A stretch of 64,000 nt of DNA from Methylophaga sp. (GTDB lineage Bacteria; Pseudomonadota; Gammaproteobacteria; Nitrosococcales; Methylophagaceae): NCBI GenBank assembly GCA_002733715.2, contig NVWQ02000027.1, forward strand, positions 1 to 64,000. The letters are read 5' to 3'. Shown here piece by piece: positions 1 to 7,333 of the stretch (its first letter is position 1; each line of letters starts with the position of its first letter). Both the position numbers and the translations under genes were made by a program. The notes under the pieces were generated by a model. That model saw only the letters and a list, made by a program, of their open reading frames with translations, ran no database searches and was not told the DNA's origin.

Positions 1-79
1 CAAAAAAGCGTCACTCACATACAGGCGGTGTTTCACCTGTTAAATTTGAGGAAGCGTATTTTTCGGAATTACAGTCTGT

Positions 80-526
80 CTAATGAAATCTGGGAAGTCC
101 ACTTATTCCTATTGGTGAAACCTCCACGGGACGGTAATTAAAGAAGTATCGCGTATTATCAAACGGCCAGAAGAAGGCTATGCCCAAACCACCATTAGTG
201 AATGCATCAAGCACACCGTGTGATATCGCCGATAAAGATAAAATGATAAACACTGCTAATAATTTAGCTTTAAACTGGAAATAAGCACGAAAAAACACGC
301 CCGTGACTAACGCCGCCATCATTATAGAAAAGACAATGGAATGCGTAGCACCCCTATGCCCCCACGGGCTTTCATATGGCACGCCTATCAAAAAACCGAC
401 CACATCGGCATCTGGCAATAGCGACAATACTACCGAAAAGAATAAACAACGGCGCCAATAAGGATGATCATCAAAAATAGTTGTTGCTCCATAAGCAACA
501 AAGGCATGGGTGAAAATTGATGCCAT
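80..526 (-). CDS. YdjM/DUF457-like inner-membrane metal-dependent hydrolase family protein, short at C-terminus
   Basis: This 148-residue hydrophobic protein has the features of the DUF457 (YdjM-like, LexA-regulated in E. coli) family: an early D-A-D-V motif after the first membrane segment, HRGATHS near residue 57, and SHGVLDAFTNGG near residue 103, the conserved His/Asp positions thought to bind metal. About four hydrophobic segments are visible. Relatives usually run 160-200 residues and end with a further conserved segment after the SPIGIS motif. Here the frame stops eight residues after it, so the gene may be truncated or frameshifted; no convincing continuation was found in the other frames before the window edge. 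The promoter-bearing repeat at 564-620 points into it. The molecular function of the family is not established. Confidence 0.7.
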   Translation of the reverse strand: MASIFTHAFVAYGATTIFDDHPYWRRCLFFSVVLSLLPDADVVGFLIGVPYESPWGHRGATHSIVFSIMMAALVTGVFFRAYFQFKAKLLAVFIILSLSAISHGVLDAFTNGGLGIAFFWPFDNTRYFFNYRPVEVSPIGISGLPRFH

Positions 527-563
527 CGCTTAAACCGCCTTTCTATATACCCAAATTACTTGT

Positions 564-592
564 ACTATACTCGTAAAAATTCAATCTGTGGA
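564..592 (-). promoter_or_regulatory. Sigma70-like promoter inside a dispersed repeat, reading into the DUF457 gene
   Basis: On the minus strand TCCACA (587-592) and TATAGT (564-569) are separated by 17 nt, and the -10 box ends 37 nt before the ATG at 526. The same layout with better boxes occurs in the repeat copy at 18361-18419. Assignment is by consensus match and geometry only. Confidence 0.5.
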
Positions 593-620
593 TTTTCACT
601 CTTCCGTCACTCCGGTATGC
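564..620 (-). repeat. Promoter-bearing dispersed repeat, copy A
   Basis: Read on the minus strand, this segment aligns with 18361-18419 on the plus strand at about nine of ten positions over some 55 bp, starting with a shared ACCGGAGTGACGGA block and ending at the -10-like TATAGT. It overlaps the left arm of the palindromic element at 606-676, so the promoter part and the hairpin part look like one composite element. Coding sequence is absent. Confidence 0.65.
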
Positions 621-676
621 TTTTAGCCGGAGTCTTACTTGTGCGGAGATCCCAGCTAAAAGCATACTGGGATGAC
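606..676. repeat. GTCAYYCC palindromic element, copy 1 (double hairpin)
   Basis: The segment opens with GTCACTCC and closes with GGGATGAC. Each half can fold by itself (TCCGG...CCGGA and TCCCAG...CTGGGA), and the two halves are also complementary through a shared ATGCTTTTAGC core. Related elements lie at 38473-38555 and 41041-41115, with a half copy at 18361. All are intergenic. This is the build of small non-autonomous palindromic repeats (MITE/REP-like). Confidence 0.75.
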
Positions 677-738
677 GAGGTTTTTTGCAATTTTATGGGT
701 ATATAACAAACAAATATGAAGACAAGGATGCAAACACA

Positions 739-2043
739 ATGAATCTAGAATCAATCAAAGCAGAATTTTTTCAATTGCTTGATGTATTGGCTAAATGGGC
801 GGTAAGTCCTAAATTCTACGCCCAAATCATTGCCATTGTTTTAGCTATCATACTCGCATGGATGTTAGCCAAAATATTAAAACGTAAGCTTTCGTTTTTA
901 AACACACCTCCGACGGCCTCAAGTTCAAAGCTGGCACACGGATTATTAACGGGTTTTTATACTGCTCGTGACCTTGTGTTCCCTGTGCTAGCTGTTTCGT
1001 TTCTTTCAATTGCCATTCAAGCAACCCATATACAAGTTGGGCAGTCATGGCTAGTTATTATTGCCCAAGGGCTAAGTGTAGTGCTTTTATTGCGCACAGC
1101 TATCACTCGGTTTATACACAATAGCTTCATCCGCTCATTATTTCTATGGGTCGGTATCCCCGTTGCCACCTTACATGTTTTCGGTTGGTTAGATAACACG
1201 ATTACTTTCTTAGATAGCATGGCTCTGGAAGTGGGCAATATTCGTTTATCTGCTTATGCCCTTGCCCGAGTAGCTGTTTTTGGTTCCATACTGTTTTGGC
1301 TAGGTCGAATTTCAAATAAAGCCGGACAAGAAGCCATTCGTAGCCAAGAAAAATTAGACGTGCGAAGCCAAGAAGTATTTTCTAAGCTATTTGAAATTGC
1401 ACTCTTCATGGTTATCTTTTTTGTATTGTTACAAATTGTCGGCATAAACCTCACCACCCTTGCCGTATTTGGTGGCGCCTTAGGTGTGGGATTAGGGTTT
1501 GGTTTGCAACAAATTGCAGCGAACTTTATTTCAGGCATTATTATTTTACTCGATGGTTCAATGACTGTCGGTGAATATATCGAGTTAGAAGACGGCAGAA
1601 GCGGACACTTAATTGCCATCAATATGCGTTCTTCAACTATTGAAACATTTGAAGGCAAAGAGATTGTCGTGCCTAATGAACAATTTATCACCACCGCTTT
1701 CACCAACTGGACGCGAAAAGATCCCTACCAACGTTATACCGTTGAGTTTTCCGTATCCTACGATAGTGATATCCCTGCTATTCCGGCACTTATATTAGAA
1801 GCGATTAGGAAACATCCACAAATTATTGAAACACCTGAACCCTCCGATTGTGAAATCATCGGCTTTGGCGACTCAGGGGTAAACTTCCATGTCGAATACT
1901 GGATGGAAGGTATTGATGATGGCAGAAACAGAGTTGATTCTGATTTAATGCTAATTATTTGGAATACGCTAAAAGAAAATAATATTTCAATGCCATTCCC
2001 TCAACGTGAAGTACGTATTATTGGTGGGGAAATGCCGAAATGA
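739..2043 (+). CDS. MscS-family mechanosensitive ion channel
   Basis: A membrane channel of the MscS family that would open on membrane tension during hypo-osmotic shock. The sequence shows several N-terminal hydrophobic segments. These are followed by the Gly/Ala-rich pore-lining helix (AVFGGALGVGLGFGLQQIA, roughly residues 245-263), then the soluble beta domain with GEYIELEDGRSGHL and VPNEQF, the signature region of the family. At about 434 residues it is longer than E. coli MscS (286) and resembles the mid-size paralogues with extra N-terminal helices. I chose the ATG at 739 because AAGGA lies about 10 nt upstream; an in-frame TTG at 685 would add 18 unlikely residues reaching into the palindromic repeat. 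It stands alone, with no operon partner. Confidence 0.9.
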   Translation: MNLESIKAEFFQLLDVLAKWAVSPKFYAQIIAIVLAIILAWMLAKILKRKLSFLNTPPTASSSKLAHGLLTGFYTARDLVFPVLAVSFLSIAIQATHIQVGQSWLVIIAQGLSVVLLLRTAITRFIHNSFIRSLFLWVGIPVATLHVFGWLDNTITFLDSMALEVGNIRLSAYALARVAVFGSILFWLGRISNKAGQEAIRSQEKLDVRSQEVFSKLFEIALFMVIFFVLLQIVGINLTTLAVFGGALGVGLGFGLQQIAANFISGIIILLDGSMTVGEYIELEDGRSGHLIAINMRSSTIETFEGKEIVVPNEQFITTAFTNWTRKDPYQRYTVEFSVSYDSDIPAIPALILEAIRKHPQIIETPEPSDCEIIGFGDSGVNFHVEYWMEGIDDGRNRVDSDLMLIIWNTLKENNISMPFPQREVRIIGGEMPK

Positions 2044-2090
2044 GCTTAGGAAGATTAAATCCGCTTTCTTCCCTGCTTTGGTCTTGACTA

Positions 2091-2121
2091 TTGACTTGCC
2101 AAGCAGAACTGCCCGTATATG
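2091..2121 (+). promoter_or_regulatory. Candidate promoter for the DUF3800-like gene
   Basis: TTGACT at 2091-2096 is followed after 18 nt by GTATAT (2115-2120), about 67 nt before the start codon at 2188. A second TTGACT lies at 2084. The -10 box is poor, so this is a consensus-based guess. Confidence 0.3.
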
Positions 2122-2161
2122 AATAAGAATTACAGGGGAAATCTGTTCCCGTTAATAATAA

Positions 2162-2168
2162 GTTAGGC
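2162..2168 (+). other. Integron-type core site GTTAGGC at the 5' border of the DUF3800-like gene
   Basis: GTTAGGC matches the R' core consensus GTTRRRY of integron attC sites. The following ORF starts 19 nt later, as is usual for gene cassettes. Its exact inverse, GCCTAAC, lies 3 nt after the stop codon. No integrase gene or attI site is present in the window. Confidence 0.4.
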
Positions 2169-2187
2169 AAAATAAGGACTTAATCAA

Positions 2188-3030
2188 ATGGAAACAAATA
2201 GGTTCGTAACAGGAATCGATGATATTGGTACAATGTCAGGAAAAAGCGCAGGTTGGTCACTTATTTCTTTTCATGAAGAATATTTTTCAGAGTTCAACCA
2301 ATCAGCACAGGACACTCTTAATAAAAGTGGCCTAAAAAGCTTTCATGCTAAAGAATTTAAAAGAAAAAAATCAGAATACTATGGCCAGTTCCTATCGCTG
2401 ATTAAAGAAACCCTTGCGAAGGGAAACAGTTCTTTCATTTGCTGTACGCTTCTAGATGAAGCGTGGAAAAATGAATTTAAGGGGTTCTGCGAAATGCTCA
2501 TAGGTGATGCATTTCAACAGGCAAATATTGATAACAATGGAATTATTGAAGCATCTAAAAGAATTGCTGCCCCATTATTTACATACCAAAGAATATCGTC
2601 TCAAAAAACAACAGCAAAATATACTTCCATTGATATCGATAGAGACTCCGTATTAAGCAAGTTGAATGATAATGACCTTATTATTAGGGGTAAGAAAATA
2701 TCCTCACAAATACCAATATTTGCATCTCTTAATGCGTACGGCAGAAAACAATTCCCCTCTGCGCCTTTAATTGAAAAAGACTCAATTAATATACTAAATG
2801 ACGAAGAATCATTTTTAATCCAGGCAGCAGATATATTTGGCAATTTTTCAACAGCACTTTCCTTTAAAACACTGGGTAAAGAATCCAAAAGTAACAACCT
2901 AAAATGTGAGATTTTTGAGAACGTTTATAGTGACCTGATTGATCCCTCACACATTTCAGATAGTGTTGATTTAGATGGTGACGATTTAGTGTTAAAAAAC
3001 AATGGCTCTTTTACACTATGTGTGAGTTAA
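2188..3030 (+). CDS. DUF3800-like (RNase H-fold) protein of unknown function
   Basis: A 280-residue soluble protein that I place tentatively in the DUF3800-like group. It has an acidic N-terminal strand motif (GIDD, Asp11/Asp12), a following FHAKEFK block (52-58), an IDID acidic strand (148-151), and a late QAADIF motif (Asp215). These are the spacing and residues expected of the D-E/D-D pattern in this RNase H-like family, which is often found beside mobile elements and defence genes. The start is set by AAGGACT about 10 nt upstream. It precedes the large ATPase gene at 3115 on the same strand with an 84-nt gap, so the two may be co-transcribed. Its borders look like those of an integron cassette. 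Codon use is AT-rich like the next gene. A nuclease role is inferred, not shown. Confidence 0.6.
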   Translation: METNRFVTGIDDIGTMSGKSAGWSLISFHEEYFSEFNQSAQDTLNKSGLKSFHAKEFKRKKSEYYGQFLSLIKETLAKGNSSFICCTLLDEAWKNEFKGFCEMLIGDAFQQANIDNNGIIEASKRIAAPLFTYQRISSQKTTAKYTSIDIDRDSVLSKLNDNDLIIRGKKISSQIPIFASLNAYGRKQFPSAPLIEKDSINILNDEESFLIQAADIFGNFSTALSFKTLGKESKSNNLKCEIFENVYSDLIDPSHISDSVDLDGDDLVLKNNGSFTLCVS

Positions 3031-3033
3031 AAT

Positions 3034-3057
3034 GCCTAACAATTGCATCAACCTGAA
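3034..3057 (+). other. attC-like left half after the DUF3800-like gene
   Basis: GCCTAAC (3034-3040) starts 3 nt after the stop and continues AATTGCATCAACCTGA, which resembles the left half of integron attC sites such as those of aadA cassettes (CTAACAATT..TCAA..). The expected complementary right half ending in GTTRRRY is not found downstream, so the site would be truncated. Low certainty because half sites are short. Confidence 0.4.
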
Positions 3058-3114
3058 CTCATTGGTAAATTTATTGAATGGAACTGTTTTTTCTTAATTA
3101 AGGATTAGAGTTGG

Positions 3115-5466
3115 ATGCTGAAAAAAATAAAATTAATACAAGGAATTGGCAGCTTCACCAAGACGACGGCGGGAGGAATAGATCTTGGTGACGTTACAAT
3201 TATTTACGGCGAGAACAGGAATGGAAAGAGCACTCTTTGTGATGTAATACACTCTCTTGCAGAAAACGACACTAACTTTATCTTGAATCGAAAGAGCATT
3301 CCAAATAATCAAGCACAACCACCAAAAGTAGAACTTATGTTCGGAACTCAGGCTGGGAATGTTACTGCTATTTTCGAAAATTCCCAGTGGGGAGTAAAAA
3401 ATCCTGAGTGTTCAAAGCTATATGTTTTTGATCAAAGCTTTATCCATAGAAATGTAATCACCGGACAAAAACTAGAACGGTCAAACTCCGAAAGTATGAC
3501 TAGCTTCATTCTTGGTGAAAATAATACTGCCTTATTTGTCACTTTAGCAGATGTGAATAACAACCTTCGCGAAGAGCGCAGGCTTCTTTCAAGCATAGAA
3601 GGGCAATTTACACCTCACCATGTGGGCAATGTTACTGGGTATGTTAACTCGGCTTTACCTACAGAGAGTAAAGAGCAGTTAGAAACAAACGTAGCAGCAC
3701 ATGAAACATCAAAACAGCAAATTACAACTACCATTCAAAACACCGACAAAATCAAGCGACGTAATGTTCTCAGTGCGGTTGGCACACAAGTCAACTTTGC
3801 TCAAGTGTGTAGTTCGATTAATACTGTATTAGCATCTAGTCTTCAAAATGTTCATCAAGACTCCTTGGTGTCATTACAAAATCACATGACAAATCATGTA
3901 AACAATTCAGTTGCCTTTAAAGGCTGGGCTAGTCAAGGTATAACTCAAATTAAAGATGGCTGTCCTTTTTGTGGTCAGGTTTTAAGTGCTGATGCTCAAG
4001 GTCTAATTGCAGCGTATCAACAGGCCTTTAATGCTGAGTTTGATAAATTTAATAATGAAACAAGACAATCTTTAAATAACCTTCGTCAGCCATTTAGTAT
4101 TCCTAATACTCGTGAAAACCTTATTCAGCAACATCAAGCCAATCAACAAGTGTTTGAGTTGTATGTAGAGCCTCAAATTACAACAAATCAAGCTTTAGCA
4201 CAGTTAACTACCTCGTTATTGCAAAAGTATGAAGCTATTCTTACTTCTTTTGATGCTGTTATTACAAATAGCCAACTAGCTACGGAGTTCTGGACTCCGA
4301 GGCTAGAGCAAAAACTTGCTACACCATATGAGCCATCTGAACTTGTTAGTTTCGAAGTGCTAAACACAACAGCAGAAACGTACACCCGAGCTATCAATGA
4401 TTACTCGGCTGTGGCAGGACAAATTAATGCTATCTTAAATGAATATAAAAGCTCGCTTAATGAAGCTCAGTTAAAAAGTCAACTGGCAGTGATAACGCAA
4501 GAACAAACTCAGGTTAGTTTGTCGCTAAAGCGGATTTCATTAGAACCTCTTTGTGTTCAATATAGGCAAAAACTAGCAACTGTTAACCAGTTAGATGCTA
4601 CTTACAAATCACAAAAACAGCAGCTTGAACAATCACAAACTGCCTATCTGGACACTTACTTCAATTTGATAAATAAACTGTTCCGTCAGCTTGGTTCAAG
4701 TAACTTTGAGATTATTAAAGTACCTAATAATCGCGGTACACAAATTATCTATGATCTTCGTGTTAAATTCAAAGATGAAGAAATCCCTTCAGATAAAATT
4801 AGCTCGGTCTTTAGTGAGTCAGATCGAAGGGCATTGGCTCTTTGTATTTTTCTAGCAAAGGTCATCTCTTTACCTCAAGAGGAACGAGCGAAAGCTATTT
4901 TAGTTATGGATGACCCAGTTACAAGTTTTGATAATGAACGGATTGAACTAATTTTAATCAAACTAGACGAATTACAGAGGAGCATCAAGCAGCTTATAAT
5001 CACAACTCACTATAAGGGGATGGCTGCGAAAACTGCTAAAAAGTTCAGGCACTGTGCCAAGGCATTAAAATTAGTTAACGGAAATGACACTTGTCTAATA
5101 TATGGTGTCGAGATCAGAGATATGATTGCCTCGGATCATGATATAGCATTTGATCGAATCAAAGCTTTTGTCGAGAGAGAAACACATGATGATATTCGAA
5201 CAAGTTTACGACCCTTTATAGAGAGTGAAATTCGTTTTCGGTTTAAGAAACCTTTAGTTGAGCTTGGTAAAACTTTGTTAAGTGATCTTTCTCCATGTAT
5301 AGAAATATTGAAAGATAATGGGCATATTACTGCTGATGTTGAAGCACGACTGAGTTCAATAATAAATTCTCTAAATACACCGATGCATGAAATTGGTGTT
5401 GATCCGATTGAGAATACTAGGTCATTAGCAGAGCAAATACTAAATGTTGTATACAACGATCTATAA
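3115..5466 (+). CDS. AAA_13/SMC-type ATPase with zinc-hook CxxC (candidate defence ATPase)
   Basis: A 783-residue ABC/SMC-type ATPase. The Walker A GENRNGKST lies at 32-40, an ABC-signature-like SESDRRALAL at 567-576, Walker B ILVMDD at 595-600 with the D-loop SFDNER, and a switch histidine in ITTH at 632. Between the two halves is a long Gln/Asn-rich helical, probably coiled-coil, region broken by CPFCGQ (Cys283, Cys286), which looks like a Rad50/RloC-type zinc hook for dimerisation. After the ATPase core comes a helical tail of about 130 residues with ERETHDD, RPFIESEIRFRF and MHEIG motifs. This organisation is that of the AAA_13 group, including RloC and PrrC, but no anticodon-nuclease module is recognisable, so an effector may come from the upstream gene. 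The start ATG follows AAGGATTAGAG. Involvement in phage defence is inferred from family and context. Confidence 0.75.
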   Translation: MLKKIKLIQGIGSFTKTTAGGIDLGDVTIIYGENRNGKSTLCDVIHSLAENDTNFILNRKSIPNNQAQPPKVELMFGTQAGNVTAIFENSQWGVKNPECSKLYVFDQSFIHRNVITGQKLERSNSESMTSFILGENNTALFVTLADVNNNLREERRLLSSIEGQFTPHHVGNVTGYVNSALPTESKEQLETNVAAHETSKQQITTTIQNTDKIKRRNVLSAVGTQVNFAQVCSSINTVLASSLQNVHQDSLVSLQNHMTNHVNNSVAFKGWASQGITQIKDGCPFCGQVLSADAQGLIAAYQQAFNAEFDKFNNETRQSLNNLRQPFSIPNTRENLIQQHQANQQVFELYVEPQITTNQALAQLTTSLLQKYEAILTSFDAVITNSQLATEFWTPRLEQKLATPYEPSELVSFEVLNTTAETYTRAINDYSAVAGQINAILNEYKSSLNEAQLKSQLAVITQEQTQVSLSLKRISLEPLCVQYRQKLATVNQLDATYKSQKQQLEQSQTAYLDTYFNLINKLFRQLGSSNFEIIKVPNNRGTQIIYDLRVKFKDEEIPSDKISSVFSESDRRALALCIFLAKVISLPQEERAKAILVMDDPVTSFDNERIELILIKLDELQRSIKQLIITTHYKGMAAKTAKKFRHCAKALKLVNGNDTCLIYGVEIRDMIASDHDIAFDRIKAFVERETHDDIRTSLRPFIESEIRFRFKKPLVELGKTLLSDLSPCIEILKDNGHITADVEARLSSIINSLNTPMHEIGVDPIENTRSLAEQILNVVYNDL

Positions 5467-5505
5467 AAAACACATACAAATAGCTCCAGCGGACAATTTA
5501 AAGCG

Positions 5506-6165
5506 TCACTTATTTTCAATAGCATGGCTAATTCTCTCTAAGCACTCAATCATATCATCTTGCTCACTAACAAATGATTCAGCAATAGTGAGCTGAACAT
5601 GACTTGGAATAAAGGGTGCGGTAACCACTTTTCCCTCACCGCCCACACCATCAATTCGCACAGGAAATATCGGTACACCTGACCATGCGGCGAGACGTGC
5701 TACGCCGCCCTTGAGCTTTCGTGGTGGATCGGTATCAAGGTGTATTTTGCCATGGGGGAAGATGGCAATCACTTCTCCAGCTTGTAATGCACGCAATGCT
5801 TGGCGCAGAGCCAGTTCGGGTTTTCCTTTTCGATCAACGGGAATACAACCCGCCTTTTTAAATAGCCAATGTAATATGGGGCGTTCATATTCTTCTTTTG
5901 CGATTAAAAATCGTAATGGTCTGCGGCTTGCCGAAATTAATAATAAGGGATCAAGCCCAGAAACATGGTTGGCAACGACAAGTGCTCCGCCTGTTTCAGG
6001 TAATGGGATATAGGTTTTTGGAAGACGGTGAACAACGCGACATAACAGTCGAACTAATCCATCAATCCAGTTAATTGAACGCCCTGCCCACACGGCAACC
6101 GAGGCACGATCACCCAAATAAACAACACATGCTATTGCAACAATAGTGGCAATGAGCCAAGTCAT
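5506..6165 (-). CDS. PlsC-like 1-acyl-sn-glycerol-3-phosphate acyltransferase family protein
   Basis: A membrane-associated lysophospholipid acyltransferase (PlsC family). One N-terminal hydrophobic segment is followed by the catalytic HX4D motif in NHVSGLDPLL (about residue 88), the IPVDRKGK acceptor-binding block, and IFPHGKIH, which corresponds to the family's FPEG-type motif with Pro-His instead of Pro-Glu. The protein is 219 residues, close to the family norm. It probably acylates a lysophospholipid at the cytoplasmic membrane; the exact substrate cannot be read from sequence. It lies 3 nt downstream of the yciO-like gene on the same strand, so MarR-yciO-plsC probably form one transcript. 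The His in place of the usual Glu is worth noting when comparing with true PlsC. Confidence 0.8.
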   Translation of the reverse strand: MTWLIATIVAIACVVYLGDRASVAVWAGRSINWIDGLVRLLCRVVHRLPKTYIPLPETGGALVVANHVSGLDPLLLISASRRPLRFLIAKEEYERPILHWLFKKAGCIPVDRKGKPELALRQALRALQAGEVIAIFPHGKIHLDTDPPRKLKGGVARLAAWSGVPIFPVRIDGVGGEGKVVTAPFIPSHVQLTIAESFVSEQDDMIECLERISHAIENK

Positions 6166-6168
6166 CCA

Positions 6169-6792
6169 TTAATCCTGAAAGTGAGAGGGATCGCCCAGTC
6201 CAACGCGCATCACCTCGGGCATATCATCAATAAATTCAATCACCGTCGTTGGCTCATTAGTGCCATAACCGCCATCAATCACTAAATCAACCTGTTTATT
6301 TAGGCGATCAACAATCTCTTCTGGATCGGTCATTGGAAGCTCTTCATCTGGCATGATCAGCGTTGAGCTCATCAATGGTTCATTCAATTCTTCTAATAGC
6401 GCTAAGGTAATTTCATTATCTGGAATACGTAAGCCAATGGTTTTACGTTTGGCATGTTGTAAGCGTTTAGGCACTTCTTTAGTCGCAGGTAATACAAAGG
6501 TATAAGCGCCTGGTGTATGTGCTTTTATCGCACGATAGACACTGTTATTCACTTTAGCATAGGCTGAAAGCTCAGATAAATCACGGCAAACCAAGGTAAA
6601 GTTATGATCGCTATCTAAATCACGGATCCGCCGAATTCGATCCATCGCATTTTTATCACCGATATGGCAGCCGATCGCATAACCTGAATCTGTCGGATAA
6701 ACAATGAGCCCCCCTTTTCGAATAATATCGCAAGCTTGTGCTATTAATCTTTTTTGCGGATTGTCGGGGTGGATATGAAAAAATTGACTCAC
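6169..6792 (-). CDS. yciO: YciO-type Sua5/YrdC/TsaC family protein
   Basis: A 207-residue Sua5/YrdC-domain protein, the length of E. coli YciO (206). The fold's nucleotide and RNA-binding features are present: the IVYPTDSGYAIGC motif near residue 30, the basic KRKTIGLRIPDN block near 114 and MSSTLIMP near 140. TsaC proteins make threonylcarbamoyl-AMP for tRNA t6A; YciO paralogues have this fold but their activity is weak or different, so the role is less certain. Its start codon overlaps the stop of the upstream MarR gene (ATGA), which indicates translational coupling. Confidence 0.8.
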   Translation of the reverse strand: MSQFFHIHPDNPQKRLIAQACDIIRKGGLIVYPTDSGYAIGCHIGDKNAMDRIRRIRDLDSDHNFTLVCRDLSELSAYAKVNNSVYRAIKAHTPGAYTFVLPATKEVPKRLQHAKRKTIGLRIPDNEITLALLEELNEPLMSSTLIMPDEELPMTDPEEIVDRLNKQVDLVIDGGYGTNEPTTVIEFIDDMPEVMRVGLGDPSHFQD

Positions 6793-7208
6793 GATAAACT
6801 CACTCTAATTTTCTGGCACAGCTGAATTAACTGCTCTGCTTCGTTATTAGTTAAACCTGTTGCGCATAGTGCTTGCTTTGCAATACTGTCAGCATCCGCC
6901 ACTAATGATTGCCCTTGTTGAGTTAGGCTAATGCATTTTTGGCGTTCATCACCGGGTTCAAACTCGCGCGTTATATAGTCTAACGCTTCTAATCTTTTTA
7001 ATAACGGCGTCATTGTTGGCTTGCTTAAGCCTATGGTAGTTGCAAGCTCTGTTACTGAAACGCTGTCTTTCTGCCACAAAGCCATCATCACTACAAATTG
7101 TGGATAGGTTAAATTGAGCGGCTTTAATAAAGATCGATAGGCCTGCGTAATGATGCTTGACGTCGAATAGAGCGTGTAACAAATCTGCTCCGTAAGAATG
7201 GGTCCCAT
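6789..7208 (-). CDS. MarR-family transcriptional regulator
   Basis: A 139-residue MarR/DUF24-size winged-helix repressor with the typical order: an N-terminal dimerisation helix, LTYPQFVVMMALW, the recognition helix region in VTELATTIGLSKPTMTPLLK (about residues 53-72), and the wing with REFEPGDERQKCISLTQQG. The family's D-x-R salt-bridge pair (D81 and R83 region) is present. Members bind palindromes as dimers and are usually released by phenolic ligands or by cysteine oxidation; a Cys lies in the wing (QKCIS) and another near CATGL. It is divergent from the small exported protein gene at 7334, with a 16-bp palindrome between them that is a good operator candidate. Confidence 0.85.
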   Translation of the reverse strand: MGPILTEQICYTLYSTSSIITQAYRSLLKPLNLTYPQFVVMMALWQKDSVSVTELATTIGLSKPTMTPLLKRLEALDYITREFEPGDERQKCISLTQQGQSLVADADSIAKQALCATGLTNNEAEQLIQLCQKIRVSLS

Positions 7209-7276
7209 GCCAAAAACTTCTCTTTAAAAATAAGTTTGACAAATTATACAGAGTATCAAATAATTAGTATACGAAC

Positions 7277-7292
7277 CATTAGTTGACTAATG
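7277..7292. promoter_or_regulatory. Perfect palindrome CATTAGT-TG-ACTAATG, candidate MarR operator
   Basis: Two perfect 7-bp arms separated by TG lie in the 125-bp gap between the divergent MarR gene and the small exported protein gene. Palindromes of 14-20 bp of this AT-rich type are usual MarR sites. Binding is inferred from position and symmetry. Confidence 0.5.
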
Positions 7293-7333
7293 TATTCGAC
7301 CGGAGATTAAAACCATTAAAACGAGGATTTACC

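Noticed and set aside
1254-1706. 150-residue minus-strand frame opposite the MscS gene
   Set aside because: It is a shadow of a conserved channel gene on the other strand, without any domain or start signal.
3115-5466. The ATPase as a complete RloC anticodon nuclease
   Set aside because: The ATPase and zinc-hook fit, but no anticodon-nuclease catalytic triad region can be recognised in the C-terminal tail.
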